From the NCBI GenBank assembly GCA_026770585.1, contig MU646636.1, forward strand, positions 27,290 to 51,636: 24,347 nucleotides of DNA. The letters are read 5' to 3'. The stretch comes from Baffinella frigidus (taxonomy: Eukaryota > Cryptophyceae > Cryptomonadales > Baffinellaceae). The first letter of the stretch is position 1, and each line of letters opens with the position of its first letter. The translations under genes were made by a program, and so were the position numbers. The notes under the pieces are model-generated. The model was not told the origin of the DNA, did no database searches, and saw nothing but the letters and a program-made list of their open reading frames with translations. Of this stretch, positions 1 to 7,621 are shown in pieces.

Positions 1-272
1 GCCACACAGCGGATGTCGAAGGGATTTTGAATAACCCATAAGCGATAAGACCTAGGAACCTATGGTAGGTAATCTGTAGGGACATAGGGGGGTTCCCACG
101 GATACGTTAACAGAAACTCGGGCATTTCCTGCCCGATAATCCCTTCGTTTCCCGATGTGTGGTGGTGAGGGTTTGGGGATCAGGGATGAGTGTTGATCTA
201 GCGAGCGTTTGTCGAGAGTTTGTGCGCCCGCTTCCCTCTGTACTCACCCTAACCCATCAACCCCCAACTCAG
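1..272. other. Unassigned left flank
   Basis: I see no convincing exon here. The stretch should hold the intron upstream of the first recognised exon of gene 1, because a good 3' splice site (C-rich tract then CAACTCAG) ends at 272. Short open frames exist around 159-270, but nothing shows they are coding. Confidence 0.3.
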
Positions 273-904
273 CTTCCGTACACGGTCTTCAAGCCAGGAC
301 AGCCCACTGGCGGCTCAGGGGGGGGCTCAGGGGGAGGCTCAGGGGGAGGCTCGGGGGGCGGTGCGGGGGAGGGCGGGGCGCAGCAAGGAGGGGGGGGTAA
401 TTCCGCAGCGCGTATGAAGCAGTCAAGCTCGGACGTTTGACCCTAACCCCTCAACCCCGAACCCGAAATGCGTGACCTCCAAACCCTGAACCCTAGCCCG
501 GTGCCCATGCCAGGTCACAAACGGGATTTTACCTGAAGTTGATTCTGGAAATCTGCACCCGATTTGTACCAGCAACACGCCAAAGACCATAGCTTGCCGC
601 CGCAACAATTTGGTATTTATACCACGAAACCCTTTTAAAGCGAAATGTCGCGTTCTGAAATTCCCACTCGTGGCCTGGCGTGGCAGGATTTTATTAAAGA
701 GACGTCTTGTGAAACCCCTTGACCTGAACAGGCTTTTATAAAGGAGACGGGGCGCGAGGGAATGAAGGAGGGGTTCGAACATCAGCGCAAGAAAGCCATC
801 GGCGCGGTCAAGCCCGAATCCCGAAATCCGATTCCCAAATTCCGAATCTCAAATTCCGAATCCCGAACCCCGAAGCCCAAAAACCGAAAACCGAAAACCG
901 AACC

Positions 905-942
<38 letters not shown>

Positions 943-3231
943 GAACCCGGAACCCGGAACCCGAATCCCGGAACCCGGAACCCGAGACCCGAAAACCGAG
1001 ACCTGAAACCGAAAACCGAAAACTGAAAACCGGAACCGGGAACCCAAATCCCGGAACCCGATTCCCGAATCCCGGATCCCGAGACCCGAGACCCAAAAAC
1101 CGAAACCCCAAACCCCAAAACCCAAACCCCACACCCCAAAACCTGAACCCTAAACCCTGAAACCAGTAACCACAAACCCCAAACCTCCAACAACCCCAAA
1201 CCCTGTACCCCACACCTTGTGCCCCAAACCCAAAACCCTCAAACCTAACTGAAACCAGGTTGGGTGCTTTACAAACCTCGTCGCGGTTCATGTAAAGCGG
1301 CATAAGTTGACGCTGAACTGTCAACTTATGGCACTGGTTTTGGCTTTCTGTAGAGGTTGGGCGCTTTACAAACCTTGTCGATCTACCGAACTCTGAACCC
1401 TAAACCCCCAACCCACAAACCCCAACCCCTGAACCCCAAACTCTAACCCTGAACCCTACCTCAGGTTGGACGGTTCACAAACCTGGTGGACTTACCGGAC
1501 ATCAACGACCTACGGAAGAAGCTGGGCAGCCGAGCCGCGCCGCCGGTACCCGAAACCCGCAAATCCACCCTCTCATGTTTTCTGTAAAATTACTGGTAGT
1601 ATCTAGCTGTATCCGGCTGTGTCTTTTACTTTTTCGTTTTTAAGAGTTTTAACCTGGTAAAGATTTAGTTGTACAGAGAGAGTGTAGCGTCGATTTGAAG
1701 GCATCGGCGACTTACGGAAGAAGCTCGGCACCCGAGCTGCGCTGCCGGTACCTACCTGTCTATCACTCGGTTTGGCTGACTATTCTCAAGTTAACATGCT
1801 GGGTGTGCGGTACAAATCCGTCAATTTTAGAGCGGGAAAGATCCCGGGCTGCCCAAATTGGTGAGCCTCACCTGAAATAGACTGAGACGGAGCTAGGGTA
1901 CCCGCGCGTTCACTGCAAATCGACCCTCGGAGTATGCAGATTGTTTTGACCGAATCTAGGCCGAGCCCGCCGCGGACTCATACTCTACTAAGAGGGACCA
2001 CCAGGGCTCATACTTATAGGGCTCACCCCGAATACTGTCGATCTAATGTCCCGAGGCGGGCTCGTCCTAGACTCGGTCCTCAAACCGATGCCTGGCTGTG
2101 TCTGGTACTGATTTAGTTGTACACAGACTCTTGTAGGGTTAATTTTTCGAAACCAGAAACCCGAAACCCGAAACCCGAAACCTGAAACCCGAAACAGGTC
2201 ACGCCACCGGACAACAGCCGAGTAGCCACGCAGTGGGCTCTCAAGGGCAATTTCGACCAGAAATCTGGTCGCAATATCGGTTAACAAGATATCTCTCTAC
2301 CGAGCCATTCTTAAGTAGTAACACGAAAAAAAAATGGACTGATCTGCGAAGCCCGCCATGTAGCTGAACCCGAAACGCCAAACTCCAAACCCGAAACCCT
2401 AGACCCTAAATCCTAAATCCTGAACCCTGAACCCCACACCTCAAACCCTCAACCCCAAACCCCAAACTCCAAACCCCAAACCCCAAAACACCAAACACCA
2501 AACCCTAAACAGGTCACGCCACCGGACAGCAGCAGTGACAGTGACAGTGACAGCTCAAGGTCTTTCTTGACCTAAACCCTAAACCCTAAACCCTGAACCC
2601 TGAAACATAAATCCTAAACCCTAAACCCCAAACCATGAATCATGAACCATGAACCATGGACCCTGAACCATGAACCCCAAACCCCAAGCCTTAAGCCCTA
2701 AACCCCTTGGCAGCGACGACAAGAAGAAGAAGAAGCACAAGTCCAAAAAGGCAAACCCGAAACCCTAAACCCTTGAACCCTAAATTCTAGATCCTAAACC
2801 CTTTCCAACTAGCAGACCAGGGGGGGGCACAGGGGCTTGTTTTCCGGTGAGGGACATTTGATAATTCCAACATGTCTCTCTCGTGGCAGAGTTTGAACTG
2901 TCTTCTTGTGCAGGGTTTGGGAGCTGGGAGTTTTGAGTTTGGAGTAGAGGGTTTAGGGTCCAGCCCCCCCCTCCACCTTTCTGATACTGAGTGCCTGTTT
3001 AGTGGCGCCCGGACAATAACTTGTTATTGGTGACAGAGCATGGTTTTCGCTCTTACTAGGATTGAAGTTTGGAGTTCAGGGCCCTTCTGACACGGTTGCC
3101 TCTTTTGGGCAAGAACACGTTATTTTAACAGGTTGTGGTGTTGGCAGAGTTCGAAAGACAAGAAGAAGAAGAAGGAGAAGGATAGCAGGAAGAAGTCGAA
3201 GAAAAAAGACGACAAAAAGAAAAAGCACTGA
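273..3231 (+). CDS. Gene 1: Gly/Ser-rich, Lys-rich-tailed basic protein (5' partial, 6 exons)
   Basis: Proposed exons are 273-434, 732-806, 1465-1545, 2513-2559, 2714-2750 and 3148-3231 (TGA at 3229). All phases agree and give 161 residues plus stop; the true N-terminus was not found. The protein begins LPYTVFKPGQPTGG, runs through a GGSG repeat, then AFIKETGREGMKEGFEHQ and VGRFTNLVDLPDINDLRKK, then an acidic Ser/Asp run (DSSSDSDSDSSSDD) and a tail of Lys with Ser/Asp (KKKKKHKSKK, SSKDKKKKKEKD). Such tails are typical of nuclear RNA- or chromatin-associated proteins; that role is inference and I do not recognise the family. The donor after 2750 is GC (AAAAAG then gcaaac), making a GC-AG intron. 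The introns are packed with C-rich telomere-like repeat, and partial copies of exon ends lie beside the real exons. Confidence 0.6.
310..372 (+). repeat. 12-bp Gly/Ser-coding minisatellite in exon
   Basis: About four copies of a GGCTCAGGGGGA-type unit encode GGSG repeats inside the first recognised exon of gene 1. The G runs could form quadruplexes and make copy number prone to slippage. Confidence 0.7.
683..705 (+). pseudogene. Partial copy of gene 1 exon start
   Basis: CAGGATTTTATTAAAGAGACG repeats the start of the real exon at 729-752 (CAG, then GCTTTTATAAAGGAGACG), including the splice acceptor. Translation gives DFIKET against AFIKET in the real exon, but a stop follows after a few codons. 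It is a decayed partial exon duplicate within the upstream intron. Confidence 0.6.
800..1250 (+). repeat. Degenerate telomere-like array, CCGAAA variants, in a gene 1 intron
   Basis: The intron between exons 732-806 and 1465-1545 is mostly CCCGAA, CCGAAAA, CCCAAAA and CCCTAAA units. Variant types occur in blocks (CCGAAAA near 880-945, CCCGGAA near 945-985, CCCCAAAA near 1110-1140). A further stretch lies at 1387-1464. The repeat is C-rich in the sense of gene 1. Its lack of stops creates long meaningless open frames on both strands. Confidence 0.85.
1256..1393 (+). pseudogene. Two partial copies of the exon at 1465
   Basis: Copies at 1256-1285 and 1353-1393 match the start of exon 1465-1545 (GTTGGACGGTTCACAAACCTG). 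In frame the second gives VGRFTNLVDLPN and the first VGCFTNLV, against VGRFTNLVDLPD in the real exon. Each follows an AG acceptor-like site but degenerates before a donor. Between them lies a perfect 11-bp-arm hairpin (CATAAGTTGAC, 1301-1330). Confidence 0.6.
1701..1902. repeat. Partial exon copy plus inverted-repeat element (family A)
   Basis: Bases 1701-1750 repeat the 3' part of exon 1465-1545, including its donor (GCTGCCG then gtacc). Next to it, about 1748-1902 is a copy of dispersed element family A. It has a right end CTGAGACGGAGCTAGGGTACC and a left end GGTACCTACC, with internal motifs TTGGCTGACTATTCTCAAGTT and CAAATTGGTGAGCC shared with copies at 4.24, 11.63 and 17.49 kb. Confidence 0.6.
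1903..2194. other. Intron stretch of gene 1 with a CCCGAAA block
   Basis: I see no coding signal here. Around 1950-2080 there are repeated short segments (GGGCTCATACT.., CCGAGGCGGGCTCG) that look like decayed inverted repeats. CCCGAAA repeats run from about 2150 to 2195. Confidence 0.4.
2195..2222 (+). pseudogene. Partial copy of the exon at 2513
   Basis: CAGGTCACGCCACCGGACA matches the start of the real exon at 2511-2530 including the acceptor, but the copy continues to an in-frame TAG. It is a partial exon duplicate, or a dead alternative exon, flanked like the real one by C-rich telomere-like repeat. Confidence 0.6.
2365..2815 (+). repeat. C-rich telomere-like arrays in three adjacent gene 1 introns
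   Basis: CCCTAAA, CCCCAAA, CCCTGAA and CCATGAA units fill 2365-2510, 2570-2706 and 2751-2812. The small exons 2513-2559 (Ser/Asp) and 2714-2750 (Lys) sit between the arrays. All are C-rich on the coding strand. A short G-rich patch (2918-2965) in the last intron is an exception to that orientation. Confidence 0.8.
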
Positions 3232-3554
3232 CGCTCTTCTGGTTAGCTCTGGGCCCGCCTCGGGACAGAGAGTAAGGCGCTTCCAGTAAAGTCACTCACT
3301 TCGCCCGGGGGATTATACGTTTGAAAGAGAGAGACCGTTTTTCGGGCCGGGCTCTGTCTGTATGATACAACCAACACGTGGATGGTGGGGGATAGGAAAT
3401 GGGCCCTGCGTCGCGGGGGGGGGGGGGCGAGAACCTTGTTGTTCTTCTTCTTCTTCCTATTCCAGGACGAGCCCGCCTCGGGCCGGTGAATGGACTGTAT
3501 TCGGGGTGCTCTACCTGGACACTCCACTTGGAGGGGCGCCAGCTTCTTTGTCTT
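3232..3554. other. Downstream of gene 1, no gene seen
   Basis: This is the expected 3' flank of gene 1. It holds a G11-type homopolymer at about 3416-3427 and a TTCTTC run near 3440-3455. There is no convincing coding signal and no telomere repeat. Confidence 0.4.
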
Positions 3555-3681
3555 CCTTAAGTGGCCGGTAGGGAGTGGCCGGTAGGCTCATACGCCCTAC
3601 CGGTCCAAAACGACCCGCGTAGGTCCTGGGCAGGCCCTAGCGCCCTACGGTAGGGCGTGTGAGCCTACTGGCCACTTAAGG
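3555..3681. mobile_element. MITE-like element with CCTTAAGTGGCC ends
   Basis: Ends CCTTAAGTGGCCGGTAG (left) and CTACTGGCCACTTAAGG (right) are inverted complements. Inner parts also pair (GGCTCATACGCCCTACCG with CGGTAGGGCGTGTGAGCC), so nearly the whole 127 bp can fold back. No open frame is present. It is a non-autonomous inverted-repeat element; no target duplication is certain. Confidence 0.7.
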
Positions 3682-3789
3682 GACAACACCCCTAGGGTGC
3701 TCCTATGTCCTCAGGCATAGCTTTGCAGTTGGTCCCTAGGGCCGTGCGTGTCCTCGAGAACAAGTACCCCTGTACATCGCATTTAGGAG

Positions 3790-3955
3790 GACGCTAGGAC
3801 CACCCTATGGTACTAGACAGACCTACAGTACATGGGTACCTCGCTCATAAGAAACAGCCTCCCCCTAGGACCCTACAGAAGGACTATGGCTAGGGCCCTA
3901 TGGTGGTCCTACGGGGAGGGGGGGGTTCTCATGAGCGAGGTACCCCTGTAGGGTG
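3790..3955. mobile_element. Fold-back element with CTCGCTCATAAGAAAC arms
   Basis: Left arm GGGTACCTCGCTCATAAGAAAC (3834-3855) pairs with the right arm ending CATGAGCGAGGTACCCCTG. Flanking parts pair too (CTAGGACC..CCCTATGG against CCCTATGGTGGTCCTA). Together they can form a long hairpin. A related end lies at 7208-7235, and a fragment (GCTCATAAGAAA) lies at 11800. Confidence 0.65.
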
Positions 3956-3983
3956 CGGGTTCTGAAATTCGAGGTGCCCCTCG

Positions 3984-3989
<6 letters not shown>

Positions 3990-4032
<43 letters not shown>

Positions 4033-4475
4033 TTGTCCCTCAGGTGCAGGACCTAGAGAAGGGCAACCTTGCGGCGCACGCCTCCAAGTCACCCACTAGC
4101 CCTCAGAGTGGGAGAAAATCGTGTCTAGGAACCCCCTTGATTTGTACTTGAGGTCGATGGAATCCGGTGACCTGTGGTGCAAATCAGGGTTTGAGAGAGA
4201 GAGACCTTTTCCCTGCTGGTGCAGGACCTAGAGAGATCCAGCTCTGTCTCAGTCTGATTCGGGCTCACCAATTTGGTGAGCCCGAGCTCGTTTTCGCTCC
4301 AAATTCGCCGGATCTGTACCGCACACCCAAAACGCCATCTTGCGAATAGCCGGCCAACCGAACTGAGGCAGAGAGAGGTGAGGCAAGCTTGCGGCGCACG
4401 CCTCCAGGGCACCCACCGGCCCTCAAAGTGGGAGAAAATCGTCTGAGGCAATCCCCTTGATTTGTACTGGAAGTC
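3990..4475 (+). repeat. Imperfect tandem duplication, one unit carrying an inserted element
   Basis: Unit 1 (about 3990-4150) and unit 2 (about 4190-4475) share, in order, a GA tract, ACCTTkTCCCT, GGTGCAGGACCTAGAGA, CTTGCGGCGCACGCCTCC, GTGGGAGAAAATCGT and CCCCTTGATTTGTACT. Unit 2 has an extra 140 bp between GACCTAGAGAG and GGCAAGCTTGCGG. That extra block is a family A element, so unit 1 serves as the empty site. Confidence 0.7.
4239..4374. mobile_element. Family A element (CTCTGYCTCAGT ends)
   Basis: The left end GCTCTGTCTCAGTCTG and right end AACTGAGGCAGAG are inverted complements about 135 bp apart. Internal CTCACCAATTTGG and CGAATAGCCGGCCAACC match the other copies. The element fills unit 2 of a local duplication whose unit 1 lacks it. 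It has no coding capacity. Confidence 0.75.
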
Positions 4476-4792
4476 AGGGCTGGTGGACAGAGTGGAGCAC
4501 TTTGTCTCACACACGAGGGTTTCAATGGCGAGACGTGCGCGAGCAGCAAGCAAGCTCATCCGACTCGATCCCAGCGCGCCGACAACCGAGGCTGCCCGGT
4601 TGTTGCATCGAGGGTGGCGCCTTGGCAGATCAGCTGACCTCTGTCACCCTCGCATCCATACAGCCGGTCGCACACCCTGCTGTGAGAGAGCGGCAGAGGG
4701 AGAGAGAGTTTGTGCGTGCAAGAGCACCAGGCGGGGCGCAAGGGCAGCAGGCAGCAGCGACACACCGCAGTGGCATGGGGTGTATTTTTTTA

Positions 4793-5250
4793 CTTCCAAT
4801 CAGAAGAGCCACCAGAGCTCAATACCATCAACTTGTCCAGCTCTCGCCGTGTTGGATCCGAGCACGCGCGCATCGGGGCCCGTGCATCGGAGGCCACGCG
4901 CTCGCAGCTCGTTAGCGAAGAAGGGGCGCTGTGCGCGACCTGGAAACGCTTGCGCAGCACCCGCCACGCCTGTTCCGAGGTCAAGATCGGCGTTCGGACC
5001 GGGTCGACCTTCTTGCCCGTGGAGCTGCTTTCGATCTCGAGGTAGGCGGACGGGGCCCGGGAGCTGTTGCCGGCGGAATCGCTGGTGGAGATGGTCTTCT
5101 CCTTTTTGGCGGTGTTGCTCCACCACGTTGTGATGGACTTGGCGCGGGGGAGGAGCGCCGCGGCGCACCCCGCCGACCGCGTCGTCACCTCGAAGGCGAC
5201 ATCAGCCTGGGTCTCGGAGCGACGCACCATCCTGCTCGTGTTCGTGTCGC
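4793..5250 (-). pseudogene. Possible decayed coding fragment
   Basis: The minus strand is open for about 150 codons with a non-repetitive composition, e.g. SITTWWSNTAKKEKTIST and ILTSEQAWRVLRKRFQ. A related fragment lies at about 6900-6955. After RKRFQ the two minus frames compete; the other gives FANELRARGL and DGIELWWLF. This suggests a frameshift or an undetected junction. I do not recognise the product and cannot place a start or splice sites. Confidence 0.3.
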
Positions 5251-5339
5251 TTCGCATGTTATGTTTTTTGAGATGATACGGTTGCAGAGACGGTTAAAGA
5301 AGAAAGCGGGGGGTTTGGTATGAAGATCTGCATCTTCTA

Positions 5340-5420
5340 ATCTGGGCAAGGCAAGGGATTTCCCCAGCTGAGATGCAACTCACGTGAGTCATCACTTCCC
5401 CAGCTGAGATGCAACGAGAT
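5340..5420 (+). repeat. Short direct repeat
   Basis: TTCCCCAGCTGAGATGCAAC occurs at about 5359 and again at about 5396, separated by CTCACGTGAGTCATCA, itself partly palindromic. No function is apparent. Confidence 0.5.
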
Positions 5421-5536
5421 TCTGTTACGAGAACACCCTCCAGTAATAGCGATGCGGCCCGTAGGCCTTCTATTAATAGCGGGCCGATAAAAACACTTCC
5501 GTGATGACAGATGCTGACAAGGAGATTTTCTGACTG

Positions 5537-5645
5537 CCTTAACCACCAACTTTCACGCAAAAATGACGCGACCCGGGTCGTTCAGAAAGGTCCGAGACCC
5601 TTTCTATTTTGGGTAAGGACGCGACCCTTTCTATTTTGAGTGCTT
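5537..5645 (+). repeat. Dispersed repeat B, copy 1
   Basis: Starts TTAACCACCAACTTTCACGC, contains ACGCGACC, GTCCG.GACCCTTTC and two CCCTTTCTATTTTGgG motifs. A second copy in the same orientation is at 6959-7070. In both cases it lies just beyond related decayed coding fragments, so a larger segment was probably duplicated. Confidence 0.65.
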
Positions 5646-5647
5646 CT

Positions 5648-5711
5648 GAGCCTCGGTCGGACAGGTGATGAGCCTCAGTGGGAGGACTCATCACCTGTCC
5701 GCCCAAGGCTC
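5648..5711. repeat. Strong hairpin, 25-bp arms
   Basis: GAGCCTCGGTCGGACAGGTG continues into ATGAG. After a 14-nt loop the complement CTCATCACCTGTCCGCC continues into CAAGGCTC. It may be a small fold-back element or the core of a larger one. Confidence 0.7.
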
Positions 5712-5823
5712 ACGCGACCATGAGGAACTGTATTAGATCCCCTTGACGCGACCGTACGGGGTGCTCTGCAGGGGGAAAACTAAGGAGGAGGACGCTAATG
5801 CGTACTTCTCCTGTGTGGACCCC

Positions 5824-6010
5824 CCATTATGGGTAGTGGCAGTTTCTTGAATAAGAAAACTTTGGTGCAGTTCCCAGATCTTTTCCTAATCTCGCCTCAA
5901 TTCTTGCACCGTGTAATTCACTTTCGAATAAAGTCAATAAGTGTCAATAAGTGTGCATTTTCACTTTCGAATAAATCAACGAAATCAACGAAGTCAATAA
6001 GTGTCAATTA
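5824..6010 (+). repeat. Dispersed repeat C, copy 1, with a GTCAATAA tail
   Basis: Shares CCATTATGGGTAGTGGCAGT, TCAATTCT.GCRCCGTG and TTTCGAATAAAGTCAATAA with 6311-6441. The 3' end is a short tandem tail (GTCAATAAGTGTCAATAAGTG). A body with a simple-repeat tail is reminiscent of a SINE-like retroposon, but no pol III boxes were identified. Confidence 0.55.
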
Positions 6011-6062
6011 GTGTTTCGGTCCACCAGGACGTGGGAACGTGTGTGCTGCTGTACGACGTTCA

Positions 6063-6506
6063 TTAAAGCTCCATAATCTCCATAAGGGTTTTCTCCACTT
6101 CGCAAGTGGGGCGCCTAGGTGGTGAGGAAGGGTTTTCTGCTCTCCTCGCGTGGCATACGGGGCCCGCAAGGAGAGTGGTCCACATGTCTTTGCCCAGTTC
6201 GCCATCCGCTCGAAAGGAGGTGCGCGGGACAACTGTGTGTGGAGTAGACATCGGGGAGTAATACGCCGACCGGTCTAACCGGGGTTTGGCGGGAAGCTCC
6301 TTGATGAATCCCATATTATGGGTAGTGGCAGTCTCTTGCCTTAGACTTCGACCGGTGATAACGCGGATTCTTAGTCTAAGCTCAATTCTGCGCCGTGCAT
6401 TTCTCTTTCGAATAAAGTCAATAATAAGTGTCAATAAGTGACACCTGTACCTGTCGTGACAGTTTACAATCAGTAACTTACGAGGCTCGTACCCCTCAAT
6501 GTACAC
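6063..6506 (-). other. Open minus-strand frame, coding status unclear
   Basis: A 147-codon frame is open here and ends EVEKTLMEIMEL. The part MGFIKELPAKPRLDRSAYY has an ordinary composition, but the upstream part overlaps dispersed repeat C (antisense). No homologue or splice support is recognised, so it may be chance. Confidence 0.2.
6311..6441 (+). repeat. Dispersed repeat C, copy 2
   Basis: Second copy of the 5824 repeat. It has the same head (CATATTATGGGTAGTGGCAGT) and the same AATAAAGTCAATAATAAGTG tail. The middle carries a different inverted segment (CCTTAGACTTCG..CTTAGTCTAAGCTC). Confidence 0.55.
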
Positions 6507-6635
6507 CCTTTATCCCCTTTTCACGAGCCTCTGCACTGGAGAGCTCAACGCGATCCGAAAGCAAAAATGCTTTCTCTGCAGTCCTTTCTACGAAAGTGCG
6601 TGTCGTTGGGCTACGAGCTCGTATGTTGGGCGCAA

Positions 6636-6960
6636 TTAAAACCTCAAGGACCTAAAGGACGAGGCCAACCCCATTAAAAAGGGTGCGATAGCAAAGCCCA
6701 CCGGTAGGGTCGACCGAGAAACGTCGAGGAGAGAATCGACATACCCGAGGGGAACCGCCACCCGCGTAGCCACGCCAGCCGCCTTGACGAGCGCAACGAA
6801 GCAGTACATCTCCCCAGACGGCACCCGCCCCAAGCAGATCTTGCCGAAGGTCGTCGTGTCCTTTTTGACGATTTTGTTTTGAGTCTCGGACCTCGTTTCT
6901 CGAGAAATGCTGGTGCAGATGGTTTTCCTTGTTGACGGTGCTGCTCCACCACGTTAGACC
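6636..6960 (-). pseudogene. Decayed coding fragment related to 4793-5250
   Basis: The minus strand at about 6900-6955 (AACGTGGTGGAGCAGCACCG..AACCATCTGCACCAGC) aligns with 5085-5125. Downstream, in another frame, it reads GRVPSGEMYCFVALVKAAG and RVAVPLGYVDSLLDV, which looks like real protein sequence. The frame change marks either decay or a missed splice. The product is not recognised. Confidence 0.3.
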
Positions 6961-7070
6961 TTAACCACCAACTTTGACGCAAAAATAACGCGACCGACCC
7001 GGACGGGTCGCGAAAGGTCCGCGACCCTTTCTATTTTGGGTAACGAAGCGACCCTTTCTATTTTGAGTAC
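6959..7070 (+). repeat. Dispersed repeat B, copy 2
   Basis: Matches 5537-5645: TTAACCACCAACTTTGACGC, a GACCCGGACGGGTC palindrome and two CCCTTTCTATTTTGgG motifs. The paired position beyond related coding fragments supports a segmental duplication. Confidence 0.65.
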
Positions 7071-7305
7071 ATTCCAGCTACAGCTGTACCACAGCTGTGT
7101 CGTGACATCGGGGAGGGGATTGAGCCACACAGAGATTTTCCGACGTGGTCCAGTGAAGCGTGTTTCACAGGCGCGTGTACAACCTTGTAAACACTACGAA
7201 GCGCTTCGTACAGGGGTTCCTCGCTCATAAGAAACGCCCACCCTACTGTACAGGGGTGTCTGGGTTATCACCAAGAACACGGGTGCTCCGACATCGGTTG
7301 GTGTC

Positions 7306-7382
7306 TGTTTTCTTAAATTAGTACCAGATGATTGATTTAACATAAGATTGACTCAATCCTCTGGTTCTAATTTAAGAAAACA
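7306..7382. mobile_element. 77-bp fold-back element, 23-bp arms
   Basis: TGTTTTCTTAAATTAGTACC (left) is the near-exact complement of GGTTCTAATTTAAGAAAACA (right). It is AT-rich in GC-rich surroundings. It lies inside a larger unit whose ends (GTACAGGGGTTCCTCGCTC at 7208 and GGTACCCCTGCAC at 7384) resemble the 3.83-kb fold-back element. Confidence 0.7.
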
Positions 7383-7621
7383 AGGTACCCCTGCACATGT
7401 ACACTGCATGTTTCGGAGCTGGATTCGCGCGAGCGAGAACACGGCAGAAGCTAGCGAGTTGCTCGGGCCAGCGACTGGACCCCCCCCCCACCCCCAGATT
7501 GGGCTCTCCAGTGAACACGCTGCAGACAGGCCTTTATTATTGGTAAAACGGGTGCCATGTATGCCCCCCTACCAGCACCCTCGCCGTGCTCGCCCCCATC
7601 TCCTTCCGCGTAGCGCCATCC

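Noticed and set aside
762-1324. Long open frames on both strands over the 0.8-1.25 kb repeat
   Set aside because: They translate only the degenerate CCGAAA/CCCAAA repeat, which lacks stops in most frames; the low-complexity peptides have no independent support.
4462-5133. 223-codon plus-strand frame
   Set aside because: Arg/Ser/Ala/Cys-rich composition typical of a chance frame in GC-rich DNA; no motif, and the opposite strand looks more protein-like.
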